DNA from: an uncultured Treponema sp.
GTDB taxonomy: Bacteria > Spirochaetota > Spirochaetia > Treponematales > Treponemataceae
Length of the DNA stretch: 36,930 nucleotides
Assembly: GCF_946187725.1 (NCBI RefSeq)
Contig: NZ_CAMHSK010000030.1
Span: forward strand, 1 to 36,930
Direction: 5' to 3'
Within the stretch, counting starts at the first letter, position 1. The number at the start of each line of letters is the position of its first letter. Made by a program: the position numbers and the translations under genes. The notes under the pieces were generated by a model. The model had not been told where the DNA came from. It did not search any database and saw only the letters and a program-made list of their open reading frames with translations. Below are positions 7,426 to 14,817 of the stretch, in pieces.

Positions 7426-9215
7426 GCGAAGTAAAAGGTAAAATCACTCAGGGTAAGATTACTCGAATTTCAGGACCGATTGTTTATGCCGAAGGTCTGG
7501 AAGGTTGCGGTCTTTATGATGTGGTTGATGTCGGAAACAAAAAAATCATCGGTGAAATCATCCGTCAGAATGAAGGCAAGGCAACTATTCAGGTTTACGA
7601 AGACGACACTGGAATGAAAATTGGTGAAGAAGTCCTTTGTAACGGTCGTCCGCTTTCGCTCCGTCTTGGACCAGGTCTTGTTGGTACGATTTATGACGGT
7701 ATTCAGCGTCCTCTTAAAAATATGTTCGAAAAATCAGGTGCTTTTTTGATTCCTGGAGAGCGAACAGAGCCAATTGACATCGATAAGAAGTGGAAGATGA
7801 CTGTAGCCGAGGGCGTTTCTGAGGGAATGGCAATTTCGGCTGGAATGGTCTTGGGCTATGTTCAGGAAACTGAGTCAATCCGTCATAAAATCATGGTTCC
7901 ACCGACTGTCCGGGGCCGTGTTCTAAAGACCTTTAAGGGTGAGGGCGAATACACCGTCGATGATGTAATCGGTACAACTGAGCTTGATGAAGAAATCAAA
8001 CTTTCTCATTACTGGCCGCTTCGTGTTCCTCGTCCTTATGCCAAAAAACTTGAAGTAAGCCAGCCTCTTGTTACTGGTCAGCGTGTAATCGATGTGTTCT
8101 TCCCGCTTAGTAAGGGTGGCACGGCAGCTATTCCTGGCGGTTTCGGTACTGGTAAGACTATGACTCAGCACGCAATCGCAAAATGGTGTGATGCTGATTT
8201 AATCGTATACATCGGATGTGGTGAGCGCGGTAACGAAATGACTGATGTTCTCACAGAATTCCCGACCTTGATTGACCCGCGAACAGGTCGCTCGCTCATG
8301 GAGCGAACGATTTTGATTGCGAACACTTCAAATATGCCTGTTGCGGCACGAGAAGTTTCTCTTTATTCGGGAATTACTCTGGCAGAATATTACCGTGATA
8401 TGGGTATGCATGTCGCTATCATGGCAGATTCGACTTCCCGCTGGGCTGAGGCTTTGCGAGAACTTTCTGGTCGAATGGAAGAAATGCCTGCTGAAGAGGG
8501 CTTCCCGGCTTATCTTCCGACCCGATTGGCAGAATTTTACGAGCGGGCAGGTCGCGTAAATGCACTTTGTGGTGAGGAAGGTTCTGTTTCTGTAATCGGA
8601 GCGGTTTCTCCTCCGGGCGGTGATTTCTCTGAACCTGTTACTCAGCATACAAAGCGATTTATCCGCTGCTTCTGGGCACTCGACCGCGAGCTTGCGAACG
8701 CACGACACTATCCTGCTATCGGATGGATTGAAAGCTATTCTGAATATGCAGAAGAAATTCGTGAATGGTGGGATAAACTTGATCCCAAATGGGCGGAAGT
8801 TCGTCTTTCTGCACTTGAACTTCTCAAAAAAGAGCAGCGATTGCAGCAGATTGTCCGTTTGATAGGTCCTGACGCATTGCCTGACAGTGAGCGAATTGTC
8901 CTCACCGTTGCAGATATGATTAAAAACGGATTCTTGCAGCAGAGCGCATTTGATGCAGTTGATGTGTATTCTGTTCCTCAAAAGCAGATTGCAATTCTTC
9001 TGCTGATTATGACTTATTATAATCGTGCATTGTCTGTAATTAAGGCTGGAGCACCGCTTCCAACTGTAACGGCTCTTCCAATTAAAGATGAAATTGTCCG
9101 TTTGAAATCTTCAGTGCCTAACGACAAGCTTGAGATGATTAAGGAAGTCGAAGGCCGCCTCGATGAACAGATGGGCAATCTTGAGAGACAATATATAGTG
9201 AACCGTTCGGCGTAG
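7422..9215 (+). CDS. atpA: V-type ATPase catalytic subunit A
   Basis: This is the catalytic nucleotide-binding subunit of the A3B3 head. It has 597 residues, the usual length. The P-loop GGFGTGKT is at residues 239-246 (Lys245), GCGERGNEM at about 265-273, and the non-homologous A-subunit insert (about 110-200) precedes the P-loop. [11 protein letters not shown] and [13 protein letters not shown] are also present. Translation starts at ATGA, overlapping the atpE stop. The stop codon (9213-9215) lies inside the first hairpin of palindromic element B, so the final residues (NRSA) are probably provided by the element rather than ancestral. Confidence 0.97.
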   Translation: MSEVKGKITQGKITRISGPIVYAEGLEGCGLYDVVDVGNKKIIGEIIRQNEGKATIQVYEDDTGMKIGEEVLCNGRPLSLRLGPGLVGTIYDGIQRPLKNMFEKSGAFLIPGERTEPIDIDKKWKMTVAEGVSEGMAISAGMVLGYVQETESIRHKIMVPPTVRGRVLKTFKGEGEYTVDDVIGTTELDEEIKLSHYWPLRVPRPYAKKLEVSQPLVTGQRVIDVFFPLSKGGTAAIPGGFGTGKTMTQHAIAKWCDADLIVYIGCGERGNEMTDVLTEFPTLIDPRTGRSLMERTILIANTSNMPVAAREVSLYSGITLAEYYRDMGMHVAIMADSTSRWAEALRELSGRMEEMPAEEGFPAYLPTRLAEFYERAGRVNALCGEEGSVSVIGAVSPPGGDFSEPVTQHTKRFIRCFWALDRELANARHYPAIGWIESYSEYAEEIREWWDKLDPKWAEVRLSALELLKKEQRLQQIVRLIGPDALPDSERIVLTVADMIKNGFLQQSAFDAVDVYSVPQKQIAILLLIMTYYNRALSVIKAGAPLPTVTALPIKDEIVRLKSSVPNDKLEMIKEVEGRLDEQMGNLERQYIVNRSA

Positions 9216-9386
9216 CCGAAAAAACTTGCGAGGCAAGTTTTTAGGTGAGTCTCGGTGAAGGCTGTGCCTGAACCGCGATAAATTGGGGCGTTGAAGTCGA
9301 GTTTGCAAAGCAAACTCGCAGGGCTCCCCGCAGAGTGGGGTACGACACAACGAAGTGTGGCGTAGGGGAGAGACTTCTCCCCTTTT
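9206..9386. repeat. Composite palindromic element, copy B (atpA-atpB spacer)
   Basis: This is the longest copy, made of consecutive perfect hairpins: TTCGGC/GCCGAA (9206-9220, containing the atpA stop), AAAAACTTGC/GCAAGTTTTT, CGAGTTTGC/GCAAACTCG, CCCC/GGGG, ACAC/GTGT, and AGGGGAGA/TCTCCCCT followed by TTTT. Positions 9247-9276 are identical over 30 bases to the minus strand of 26810-26839 inside the cyclo-ligase gene (copy F). The GGGTA to GGGGAGAGACTT part matches copies A, C and D. The atpB ribosome binding site follows at once, so the whole element is transcribed inside the V-ATPase operon. Confidence 0.9.
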
Positions 9387-9395
9387 GGAGAATAT

Positions 9396-10778
9396 ATGAA
9401 AGGCATTGAATATAAAGGCGTAAGTTCTGTTGACGGACCGATTATTGTCGTAAAACGCAGCGAGAACATTTTTTACAATGAAATTGTTTCTGTTCGTGAC
9501 CGAAATGGTGAAAAAAAGACCGGACGAGTCATTGATTTGAACGAGAAAATCGCGATTGTTCAGGTTTTTGGTTCTACGACTGGCTTGGACTTGCATGAAA
9601 CTTCCGTTGAGTTCCTTGATGAACCGATGGAGCTTCGTGTTGGCGACGGTTTGATGGGGCGAATTTTCAATGGTTTGGGAGAACCTATCGACGGTCTTCC
9701 GCCGATTGTCTCAAGCAAAAAAGTCGATGTCAATGGCATGCCGATTAATCCTTTTGCGCGAGTGTATCCGCGTGACTTTATTCAGACAGGAATTTCTTCA
9801 ATCGACGGCATGAACACTCTGATTCGTGGCCAGAAGTTGCCGATTTTCTCTGGAAACGGTCTTCCGCACAACCGACTTGCTGCTCAGATTATCCGACAGG
9901 CAAAAATCCGAAACAGCGATGAGCAGTTTGTAATGGTTTTTGCCGGTATGGGCATTAAATACGATCAGGCTCAGTTCTTCATTAATTCTTTTGAGGAATC
10001 TGGAGTTCTTTCAAAGGTCGTTATGTTCCAGTCACTTGCAGATGCTCCTTCTATTGAACGAATCATCACTCCGCGATGTGCCTTGACGGCTGCAGAATAT
10101 CTTGCATACGAAAAAAATATGCATGTTCTCGTCGTTATGACTGATATGACAAACTATTGTGAGGCTTTGCGTGAAATTTCCACAACTCGTGGTGAAGTTC
10201 CTGGCCGAAAAGGTTATCCTGGCTACTTGTATTCGGATTTGGCCGAGCTTTACGAACGCGCTGGTAAAATCAAAGGAAGCACTGGTTCAATCACCCAGAT
10301 CCCAATCCTTACGATGCCGAACGATGATATTTCTCACCCGATTCCAGACTTGACTGGATACATCACGGAAGGTCAGATTGTTCTTGACCGTGAGTTGAGC
10401 CAGAAGGGCGTTTATCCGCCAGTTTCTGGATTGCCTTCGCTTTCACGATTGATGAAAGACGGTATTGGCGAGGGCATGACCCGCGAAGATCATTCTGCTG
10501 TTTCAAGTCAGCTTTTTGCGGCTTATTCTAAGGTAAAATCTATTCGAAATCTTGCGGCAATCATCGGTGAAGAAGAATTGGGCGAAGTTGACCGAATGTA
10601 TCTCAAATTCGGTGAGGCTCTTGAAACTCAGTTCTTTAGTCAGGGTGAATATGAAAACCGCTCGATTGAGGAAACTCTTGATTTGGGCTGGAAATTGCTA
10701 AAAATCCTGCCAAAGAACGAGCTTTATCGAATCAAGCCAGAATTGATTGAGAAATATTACCCACAAGAGGAGGAGTAA
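9396..10778 (+). CDS. atpB: V-type ATPase regulatory subunit B
   Basis: This is the non-catalytic nucleotide-binding subunit alternating with A in the head. It has 460 residues, the normal length. Typical segments are [37 protein letters not shown] (a degenerate P-loop, as expected for B), [17 protein letters not shown], and the [20 protein letters not shown] block. The ATG follows GGAG immediately after palindromic element B. The gene ends in GAGGAGTAA, which doubles as the ribosome binding site of the antitoxin gene, so the inserted toxin-antitoxin pair is translationally tied to atpB. Confidence 0.97.
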   Translation: MKGIEYKGVSSVDGPIIVVKRSENIFYNEIVSVRDRNGEKKTGRVIDLNEKIAIVQVFGSTTGLDLHETSVEFLDEPMELRVGDGLMGRIFNGLGEPIDGLPPIVSSKKVDVNGMPINPFARVYPRDFIQTGISSIDGMNTLIRGQKLPIFSGNGLPHNRLAAQIIRQAKIRNSDEQFVMVFAGMGIKYDQAQFFINSFEESGVLSKVVMFQSLADAPSIERIITPRCALTAAEYLAYEKNMHVLVVMTDMTNYCEALREISTTRGEVPGRKGYPGYLYSDLAELYERAGKIKGSTGSITQIPILTMPNDDISHPIPDLTGYITEGQIVLDRELSQKGVYPPVSGLPSLSRLMKDGIGEGMTREDHSAVSSQLFAAYSKVKSIRNLAAIIGEEELGEVDRMYLKFGEALETQFFSQGEYENRSIEETLDLGWKLLKILPKNELYRIKPELIEKYYPQEEE

Positions 10779-10782
10779 AAAA

Positions 10783-10995
10783 ATGTCAGAATTAGCTTTT
10801 AAGCAACTTTCTTCGCAAATTGATATGCTCTCGTATGCGGAGCGAATTATGTTGCTTGATAAAATTGTGAAAACTTTACACGCTCCTGTGAAGTCGCCGA
10901 AGAAAGAGTCTTCTGATTTTGATGCCGCTTTCGGATTATGGAAAGATAGAGAAATTTCTATCGAAGATATCAGGGCAAAAGCCTGGGGACGATAA
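10783..10995 (+). CDS. VapB-like antitoxin (small, acidic/basic, no clear fold assigned)
   Basis: This 70-residue protein directly precedes and nearly touches a PIN toxin gene (2-bp gap). The C-terminal tail, SDFDAAFGLWKDREISIEDIRAKAWGR, follows the F...FG.WkDR.is...iR.kaW.R pattern common in antitoxins of VapC-type toxins, which bind the PIN active site through this tail. The N-terminal part (about 1-40) would be the dimerisation or DNA-binding region. The ATG at 10783 uses the AGGAGG that overlaps the atpB stop. The specific antitoxin family was not confirmed. Confidence 0.78.
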   Translation: MSELAFKQLSSQIDMLSYAERIMLLDKIVKTLHAPVKSPKKESSDFDAAFGLWKDREISIEDIRAKAWGR

Positions 10996-10997
10996 AA

Positions 10998-11369
10998 ATG
11001 GTTTATCTTTGTGATACTTGTATTCTTATTGATTTTCTTCGTGGTAAAACAGAAATCAAAGATAAACTCTCAAAAGATCGAGAATTTGGTTTGGGAATGT
11101 CATCTGTAACCTATATGGAACTGATGGTGGGAGCCTTAAACAAGCGGGAAGTAGGTATAATAAAAAAGGCATTTTCAGATTTTGAAATTGTAGAAATCTC
11201 TGAATCAATTTCAAAAAAAGCGAGAAACCTAATTGAAAAATTTACAAAAAGTCACGGACTTCTAATACCAGATGCATTAATTGGTGCTACGGCATTAGAA
11301 TTAGATTTGCCACTATATACGGCAAATCTAAAAGATTTCCAATTTATATCAGACTTAAAATTGGTGTAA
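10998..11369 (+). CDS. VapC-type PIN-domain toxin ribonuclease
   Basis: This 123-residue PIN-domain protein has the expected acidic metal-binding residues: Asp6 in YLCDTCILIDFLRG, Glu in SVTYMELMVGA (about residue 42), Asp in LLIPDALIGATALE (about 96), and the TANLKDF strand with its terminal Asp. VapC toxins cleave tRNA or rRNA when freed from the antitoxin. The gene follows the antitoxin with a 2-bp gap. The pair stands inside the V-ATPase operon between atpB and atpD, where it is not normally found. Confidence 0.9.
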   Translation: MVYLCDTCILIDFLRGKTEIKDKLSKDREFGLGMSSVTYMELMVGALNKREVGIIKKAFSDFEIVEISESISKKARNLIEKFTKSHGLLIPDALIGATALELDLPLYTANLKDFQFISDLKLV

Positions 11370-11431
11370 GGTAATATTCTGTTGGTAATGTATTATAAAT
11401 GCAAAGTGATAAGATATTGTAGGAGAAAATT

Positions 11432-12199
11432 ATGATTAAAAAAATTACATTTATAATTTGTTTTTTTCTTATATTTTCTTGTAAAACTGAGAAAATACGC
11501 TGGTATGTAAAAGGCTCAGATAAAACTTATGAATATGTCTATGAGGAAAACAAAATTCTTGTTGATGGGCGAATCTATTGTTTAGTAGATGAGAACAGCT
11601 ATTTGATTTCTAAGACAAACGAAAAACTCGGTATGCTAAAAATTACTCATAATAAAATTATTGAAAGCTATTATTTACCTGACGATTGTCAAAAATTTTT
11701 TTATACAATAGAATTTGATAGAAAGACTGGTAAAATGGTAAAATTCACTACATACGATGATGGATTAGGTAGTTATGTACATGAATATGACAAAAAAACT
11801 GGCAAAGAGATAAAAAGCACTTCATACGATGATGATGGAAAAATTGATTATGTACATGAATATGACAAAGAAACTGGCAAAGAGATAAAGAGCACTTCAT
11901 ACAATGATGGAAAAATTCGGTATGTAGTTGAGTACGATAAAGAAACTGGCAAAGAAGTAAAAAGCACTTCATACCATGATGGAAAAATTGATTATGTATG
12001 TGAATATGACAAAGAAACTGGCAAAGAGATAAAAAGCACTTCATACAATGATGGAAAAATTTGGTATGTAGATGAGTACGATAAAGAAACTGGCAAAAAA
12101 GTAAAAAGCACTTCATACGATGATGATGGAAAAATTGATTATGTAAGTGAATATGACAAAAATACGGGAGAAGAAATAGAAACAAACTGGTTTGATTGA
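11432..12199 (+). CDS. Putative lipoprotein with tandem EYDKETGKEIKSTSY repeats
   Basis: The 255-residue product begins with a lipoprotein-like signal ending IFSC (Cys17). It has a unique domain (about 20-93), then seven tandem copies of a 23-24 residue unit (from residue 94 to the end) of the form EYDKETGKEIKSTSY-nDGKI-YV. The last copy is partial. The repeat resembles repeats known from phytoplasma and other host-associated bacteria (DUF2963-like, from memory). Unit DNA is 69-72 bp, and near-identical copies imply recent expansion. Base composition is far more AT-rich than the flanking atp genes, which suggests transfer. An AGGAG site precedes the ATG. The function is unknown; cell-surface display is inferred from the signal. 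Confidence 0.8.
   Translation: MIKKITFIICFFLIFSCKTEKIRWYVKGSDKTYEYVYEENKILVDGRIYCLVDENSYLISKTNEKLGMLKITHNKIIESYYLPDDCQKFFYTIEFDRKTGKMVKFTTYDDGLGSYVHEYDKKTGKEIKSTSYDDDGKIDYVHEYDKETGKEIKSTSYNDGKIRYVVEYDKETGKEVKSTSYHDGKIDYVCEYDKETGKEIKSTSYNDGKIWYVDEYDKETGKKVKSTSYDDDGKIDYVSEYDKNTGEEIETNWFD
11711..12199 (+). repeat. 69-72 bp tandem coding repeats in the lipoprotein gene
   Basis: Seven consecutive in-frame units start near GAATTTGATAGAAAG (11711) and continue as GAATATGACAAAGAAAC variants. Adjacent units differ by a few bases and by one codon (DD versus DDD before GK). This is the layout expected for a length-variable array. Confidence 0.9.
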
Positions 12200-12219
12200 A
12201 GTTTGATTTAATTTTCCTA

Positions 12220-12336
12220 GATTTTGCGTTAGCAAAATCGAATCCGTGTGACATAATGGGATGTTATGGGTGTGTCCCCGTAGAGAGGGTAGACGATTCT
12301 TTAGAAGAGGCGTAGGGGGAGACTTCCCCCTCCCCT
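12220..12336. repeat. Composite palindromic element, copy C (lipoprotein-atpD spacer)
   Basis: It starts with GATTTTGC/GCAAAATC (12220-12239), continues with a CCCCGTAGAGAGGGTAG segment shared with copy D (near 29614-29631), and ends with the hallmark GTAGGGGGAGACTTCCCCCT (12312-12331). It lies in the region just upstream of atpD, so two copies (B and C) bracket the atpB, toxin-antitoxin and lipoprotein block. Confidence 0.85.
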
Positions 12337-12347
12337 TAAATATATAA

Positions 12348-12379
12348 TCTGCGTTAATCAGCGTGCATCTGCGTCTGAT
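12348..12379. repeat. Interspersed ATCTGCGT-type repeat, copy 1
   Basis: Tandem imperfect units of (A)TCTGCGT with inverted halves lie between element C and atpD. The same motif forms a longer inverted array before fabZ (22153-22216). It resembles extragenic repeats seen in many bacteria and has no assigned function here. Confidence 0.6.
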
Positions 12380-12394
12380 AAACAAGGCGAATTT

Positions 12395-13027
12395 ATGGCA
12401 AAACTTAACATTGCACCTACTAAATCTAATCTTCTCGCTATAAAAGAGCAGCTTTCTGTGGCTGTGGACGGGTATGATTTGCTTGAGCAGAAGCGTGAAA
12501 TTCTCGTTATGGAACTCATGCACATGGTTGAGAAGGTAAAACTTCTGGAGCGTGAACTTGATAAGAGCATTTCTAAGGCTTATCCTGCGCTCCGAAATAT
12601 GCTGATGACGGTTGGCGGCGATCAGACCGAGAGAATTTCAAAATCAATTCATTATAACTATGATATAAAAGAAAAACTTGTTCAGGCGGGCGGTATGACT
12701 TTCAATTCGGTTGAAGTGCAGCTCCCAAAACAGCAGCTTTTCTATTCGTTCATGGGAACTTTTGCTGATTCCGATAAAGTAATGACCGAGTTTTTCAAGC
12801 TTCTTTCGCTTTTGACGGAAATGGCTTCAATCAGGACTATTGCATGGCGGCTTGCAACTGAGGTTAAAAAGACTCAGCGACGAGTTAATGCTTTGGATAA
12901 AATGATTATTCCACAGAACCGCGAAACAAAAGTCTACATTGAGAGCGTTCTTGAAGAGCGTGAACGAGAAAACACCTTCGTCCTGAAGAGCTTGAAGAAC
13001 CGTAAATCGGGAGAGAGAAATGATTAA
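12395..13027 (+). CDS. atpD: V-type ATPase subunit D (central shaft)
   Basis: This is the rotor shaft inside the A3B3 head. The 210-residue product starts with MAKLNIAPTKSNLLAIKEQL, a family signature, and has the two long helices (about 10-75 and 140-205) that form the antiparallel coiled coil. EVKKTQRRVNALDKMIIPQ is the conserved C-terminal helix segment. The ribosome binding site is modest (AAGGCG). It is separated from atpB by about 1.6 kb of inserted material, though all genes face the same way. It overlaps the next gene by 8 nt. Confidence 0.95.
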   Translation: MAKLNIAPTKSNLLAIKEQLSVAVDGYDLLEQKREILVMELMHMVEKVKLLERELDKSISKAYPALRNMLMTVGGDQTERISKSIHYNYDIKEKLVQAGGMTFNSVEVQLPKQQLFYSFMGTFADSDKVMTEFFKLLSLLTEMASIRTIAWRLATEVKKTQRRVNALDKMIIPQNRETKVYIESVLEERERENTFVLKSLKNRKSGERND

Positions 13028-13523
13028 ACCTTTGTTTCAAAAAATTATCGTTGCCGTTAATGGTTCGGAACAGTCGATTCATGCCGCAATGTACGGAATT
13101 TTGATGGCTAAGCAGTATAAGTGTGAACTCAAGGCGATTTATGTTGTTGATACATCCACGCTCAAGCAGCTTACCATGAGTAGAATTTTTCTTGAAGAAG
13201 AAAGCCTTCATTACGAGCAGCGTCTCTGTGATGATGGAAACCGCTATCTGAAATATTTGACGAATCTCGCAAAGGAAAAGGAAGTCAAAATGCAGACGGA
13301 ACTGAAAAAAGGTTCAGTTTGGTCGGAAGTCATTAAAACAGCCGATGATTTTGGCGCAAACCTGATTCTTTTGGGCGGTAAGGAACTTCATGGGGAGCTT
13401 GTCCAGAACTCAATCCGTCATGATAAAATTTCTTCAATCAATGCTGAAATTATCGGCAGCGCACTTTGCAATGTGCTTGTTGTGCGCGAACCGAATATCG
13501 AAAAATTGTTTAAAATTGCGTGA
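13020..13523 (+). CDS. Universal stress protein (UspA family)
   Basis: The 167-residue alpha/beta protein starts KIIVAVNGSEQSIHAAMYGILMA, the usual UspA first strand and helix. It has a second strand KAIYVVD and a C-terminal NVLVVRE strand. The ATP-binding pattern GxxGxnG(S/T) is poorly kept (LLGGKELHGELVQNS in its place), so nucleotide binding is uncertain. It overlaps the atpD 3' end by 8 nt and ends 3 bp from the convergent aroF gene, so it is the last gene of the ATPase operon. A role in responding to energy stress fits its position but is inferred. Confidence 0.82.
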   Translation: MIKPLFQKIIVAVNGSEQSIHAAMYGILMAKQYKCELKAIYVVDTSTLKQLTMSRIFLEEESLHYEQRLCDDGNRYLKYLTNLAKEKEVKMQTELKKGSVWSEVIKTADDFGANLILLGGKELHGELVQNSIRHDKISSINAEIIGSALCNVLVVREPNIEKLFKIA

Positions 13524-13526
13524 TTT

Positions 13527-14561
13527 TTAGCATGACCTTCCTTCAACCGCAGCGTATTTTCCCAAAACTTTCATAAGCTCGTCAAACTGATTTGGCGTGA
13601 GAGATTGTTCGCCGTCACAAAGGGCTTTTTCTGGATTGTTGTGCACTTCAATAATCAAACCGTCAGCACCAACCGCAACTGCCGCTTTTGCAAGAGTCGG
13701 AACCATCCATCGTATTCCACAGGCATGACTCGGATCAATGATAACCGGGAGATGTGTTTCTCTTTTTAAGTAAGGTACAATGCTCAAATCAAGACAGTTT
13801 CTTGTGTAATTGTCGAAGGTGCGGATACCACGCTCGCAGAGAATTACATTTTCATTTCCGCTTGCCATGATGTATTCAGCACTCATGAGGAATTCTTTAA
13901 CTGTTGCACTTAATCCGCGTTTCAGGAGGATAGGATTTTTGAGTTTGCCGACTTCTTTGAGTAAATCGAAATTCTGCATGTTTCTGGCGCCAATCTGAAT
14001 GATGTCAACATCCTCAAAAAGTGGAATTTGATTAATGGCCATAAGTTCCGTGACGATTGGGAGTCCTGTTTCTTTGCGGGCGATTTTGAGAAGTTCCAGT
14101 CCTTCTGCACCTAATCCCTGAAATGAATAAGGGGAAGTGCGGGGCTTGAATGCTCCACCTCGCAGAAATCTTGCACCGCTGGCCTTGACTGCCTTTGCGA
14201 CTTCGATAATCTGTTCTTCTGTCTCTACGGAGCATGGACCTGCCATTACAGAAACCGTTTTTCCGTCGCCAATTTCTGCTCCGAGTTTTGAATCCAGAGT
14301 TGATTTTACGGAAATTACCGTGTCTTTCGGATGGAATGAACGACTTGCCTGTTTGTAAGGTGCTTTGATTCGCTGTGCACTTTCGACGATATCATTTGCG
14401 AGCAGTTCTTCGGGCGTGATGTGGCTTGTGTCGCCAATCAGACCTAAAATCGTGACATCTTTTCCTTTTGACTCATGGATTTCAAGTCCTTTTGATCTGA
14501 GGCTTGCCTTGAGTTCTTCAATCTTCTGCTTTTCAGCTCCATTTTTCAATACGACAATCAT
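13527..14561 (-). CDS. aroF: 3-deoxy-7-phosphoheptulonate (DAHP) synthase, type I-beta with N-terminal ferredoxin-like regulatory domain
   Basis: This enzyme condenses phosphoenolpyruvate and erythrose 4-phosphate, the first step of aromatic amino acid synthesis. The 344-residue protein closely follows the Thermotoga maritima enzyme as I recall it: an N-terminal ferredoxin-like domain (about 1-70, MIVVLKNG...), which in that enzyme gives allosteric inhibition by Tyr/Phe, and then a TIM barrel with GPCSVE, RGGAFKPRTSPYSFQG, IQIGARNMQNF, LLKRG, CERGIRTF and DPSHACG. The ATG at 14561 sits after a perfect AGGAGG. The earlier in-frame start at 14582 would lie at the end of the upstream terminator. 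Expression is very likely controlled by the leader-peptide attenuator upstream. Confidence 0.97.
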   Translation of the reverse strand: MIVVLKNGAEKQKIEELKASLRSKGLEIHESKGKDVTILGLIGDTSHITPEELLANDIVESAQRIKAPYKQASRSFHPKDTVISVKSTLDSKLGAEIGDGKTVSVMAGPCSVETEEQIIEVAKAVKASGARFLRGGAFKPRTSPYSFQGLGAEGLELLKIARKETGLPIVTELMAINQIPLFEDVDIIQIGARNMQNFDLLKEVGKLKNPILLKRGLSATVKEFLMSAEYIMASGNENVILCERGIRTFDNYTRNCLDLSIVPYLKRETHLPVIIDPSHACGIRWMVPTLAKAAVAVGADGLIIEVHNNPEKALCDGEQSLTPNQFDELMKVLGKYAAVEGRSC

Positions 14562-14582
14562 TTTAATTCCTCCTGTGCACAT

Positions 14583-14613
14583 AAAAAAAGGACTTCCTTT
14601 TATGGAAGTCCTT
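14583..14613 (-). terminator. Attenuator terminator in the aroF leader
   Basis: Reading the minus strand, AAGGACTTCC (14613-14604) pairs perfectly with GGAAGTCCTT (14597-14588) across a 6-nt loop, and a run of T follows. It lies between the leader peptide stop (14640) and the aroF ribosome binding site (about 14573-14568), the position of an attenuator. Confidence 0.92.
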
Positions 14614-14670
14614 GCAAATGCCGTTATAATTTCGCAACTTTACGCATTTACCTTTTGCGTATGACTTCCA
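14603..14670 (-). promoter_or_regulatory. Predicted antiterminator pairing for the aroF attenuator
   Basis: TGGAAGTC in leader-peptide codons 17-20 (minus strand of 14670-14663) is complementary over 8 bases to GACTTCCA (minus strand of 14610-14603), which contains most of the 5' arm of the terminator. The two pairings are mutually exclusive. If ribosomes stall on the Tyr/Phe codons upstream, the leader segment stays free and can disrupt the terminator. If ribosomes reach the stop codon, this segment would be closer to the ribosome and the terminator can form. Seen directly: the complementarity. Inferred: the switching. Confidence 0.75.
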
Positions 14671-14720
14671 CTGCGGACACGAGAAAAATAAAAATAGCCA
14701 TAATAAAAGTAAGCCTTCAT
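14640..14720 (-). CDS. Tyr/Phe-rich leader peptide of aroF
   Basis: This 26-codon reading frame starts MKAYFYYGYFYFSRVR and ends QKVNA before TAA. Eight of the nine residues at positions 4-12 are Tyr or Phe, the end-products of the pathway opened by the downstream enzyme. This is the signature of ribosome-mediated attenuation, as in the E. coli pheA leader. An in-frame ATG at 14780 could add 20 residues, but it coincides with the predicted transcription start. Neither ATG has a clear Shine-Dalgarno. The frame lies between a promoter and an intrinsic terminator directly upstream of aroF. Confidence 0.85.
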   Translation of the reverse strand: MKAYFYYGYFYFSRVRSGSHTQKVNA

Positions 14721-14787
14721 AAATGAAGCTGTCTGGCTTGAGAAAGATTTTTCTGTCGCATAAGAAGTGTTGCGATTCATGAAATTT

Positions 14788-14816
14788 ATTTAATACCTTT
14801 TAAAGAGTTTTGTCAA
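14788..14816 (-). promoter_or_regulatory. Promoter of the aroF leader
   Basis: On the minus strand a perfect TTGACA (14816-14811) is followed after 17 bp by TTAAAT (14793-14788). Transcription would begin near 14781, giving a leader of about 220 nt before aroF. The -35 box abuts the tsaD stop codon, so aroF has its own promoter although it follows tsaD. Confidence 0.8.
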
Positions 14817-14817
14817 G

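Noticed and set aside
8328..8981. 217-codon minus-strand frame inside atpA
   Set aside because: AtpA is conserved over the same stretch; the reverse frame has no recognisable features or start signals.
9111..9596. Minus-strand frames crossing element B
   Set aside because: They only exist because the palindromic repeat lacks stops in several frames; both ends are shadows of atpA and atpB.
11711..12199. CRISPR-like periodic array
   Set aside because: The repeats are coding and contiguous, with no unique spacers. The same applies to the linker repeats at 16620-16940 and the array at 36832-36930.
11748..12254. His-rich repetitive minus-strand frame
   Set aside because: It is the antisense of the lipoprotein tandem repeats and lacks a start context.
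13520..13530. Bidirectional terminator between uspA-like and aroF genes
   Set aside because: Only 3 bp separate the convergent stops and no hairpin with T-run was found there.
14583..14817. T-box or riboswitch upstream of aroF
   Set aside because: No conserved T-box sequence or aptamer pattern is visible. The Tyr/Phe-rich leader ORF plus competing stems explain the region better.
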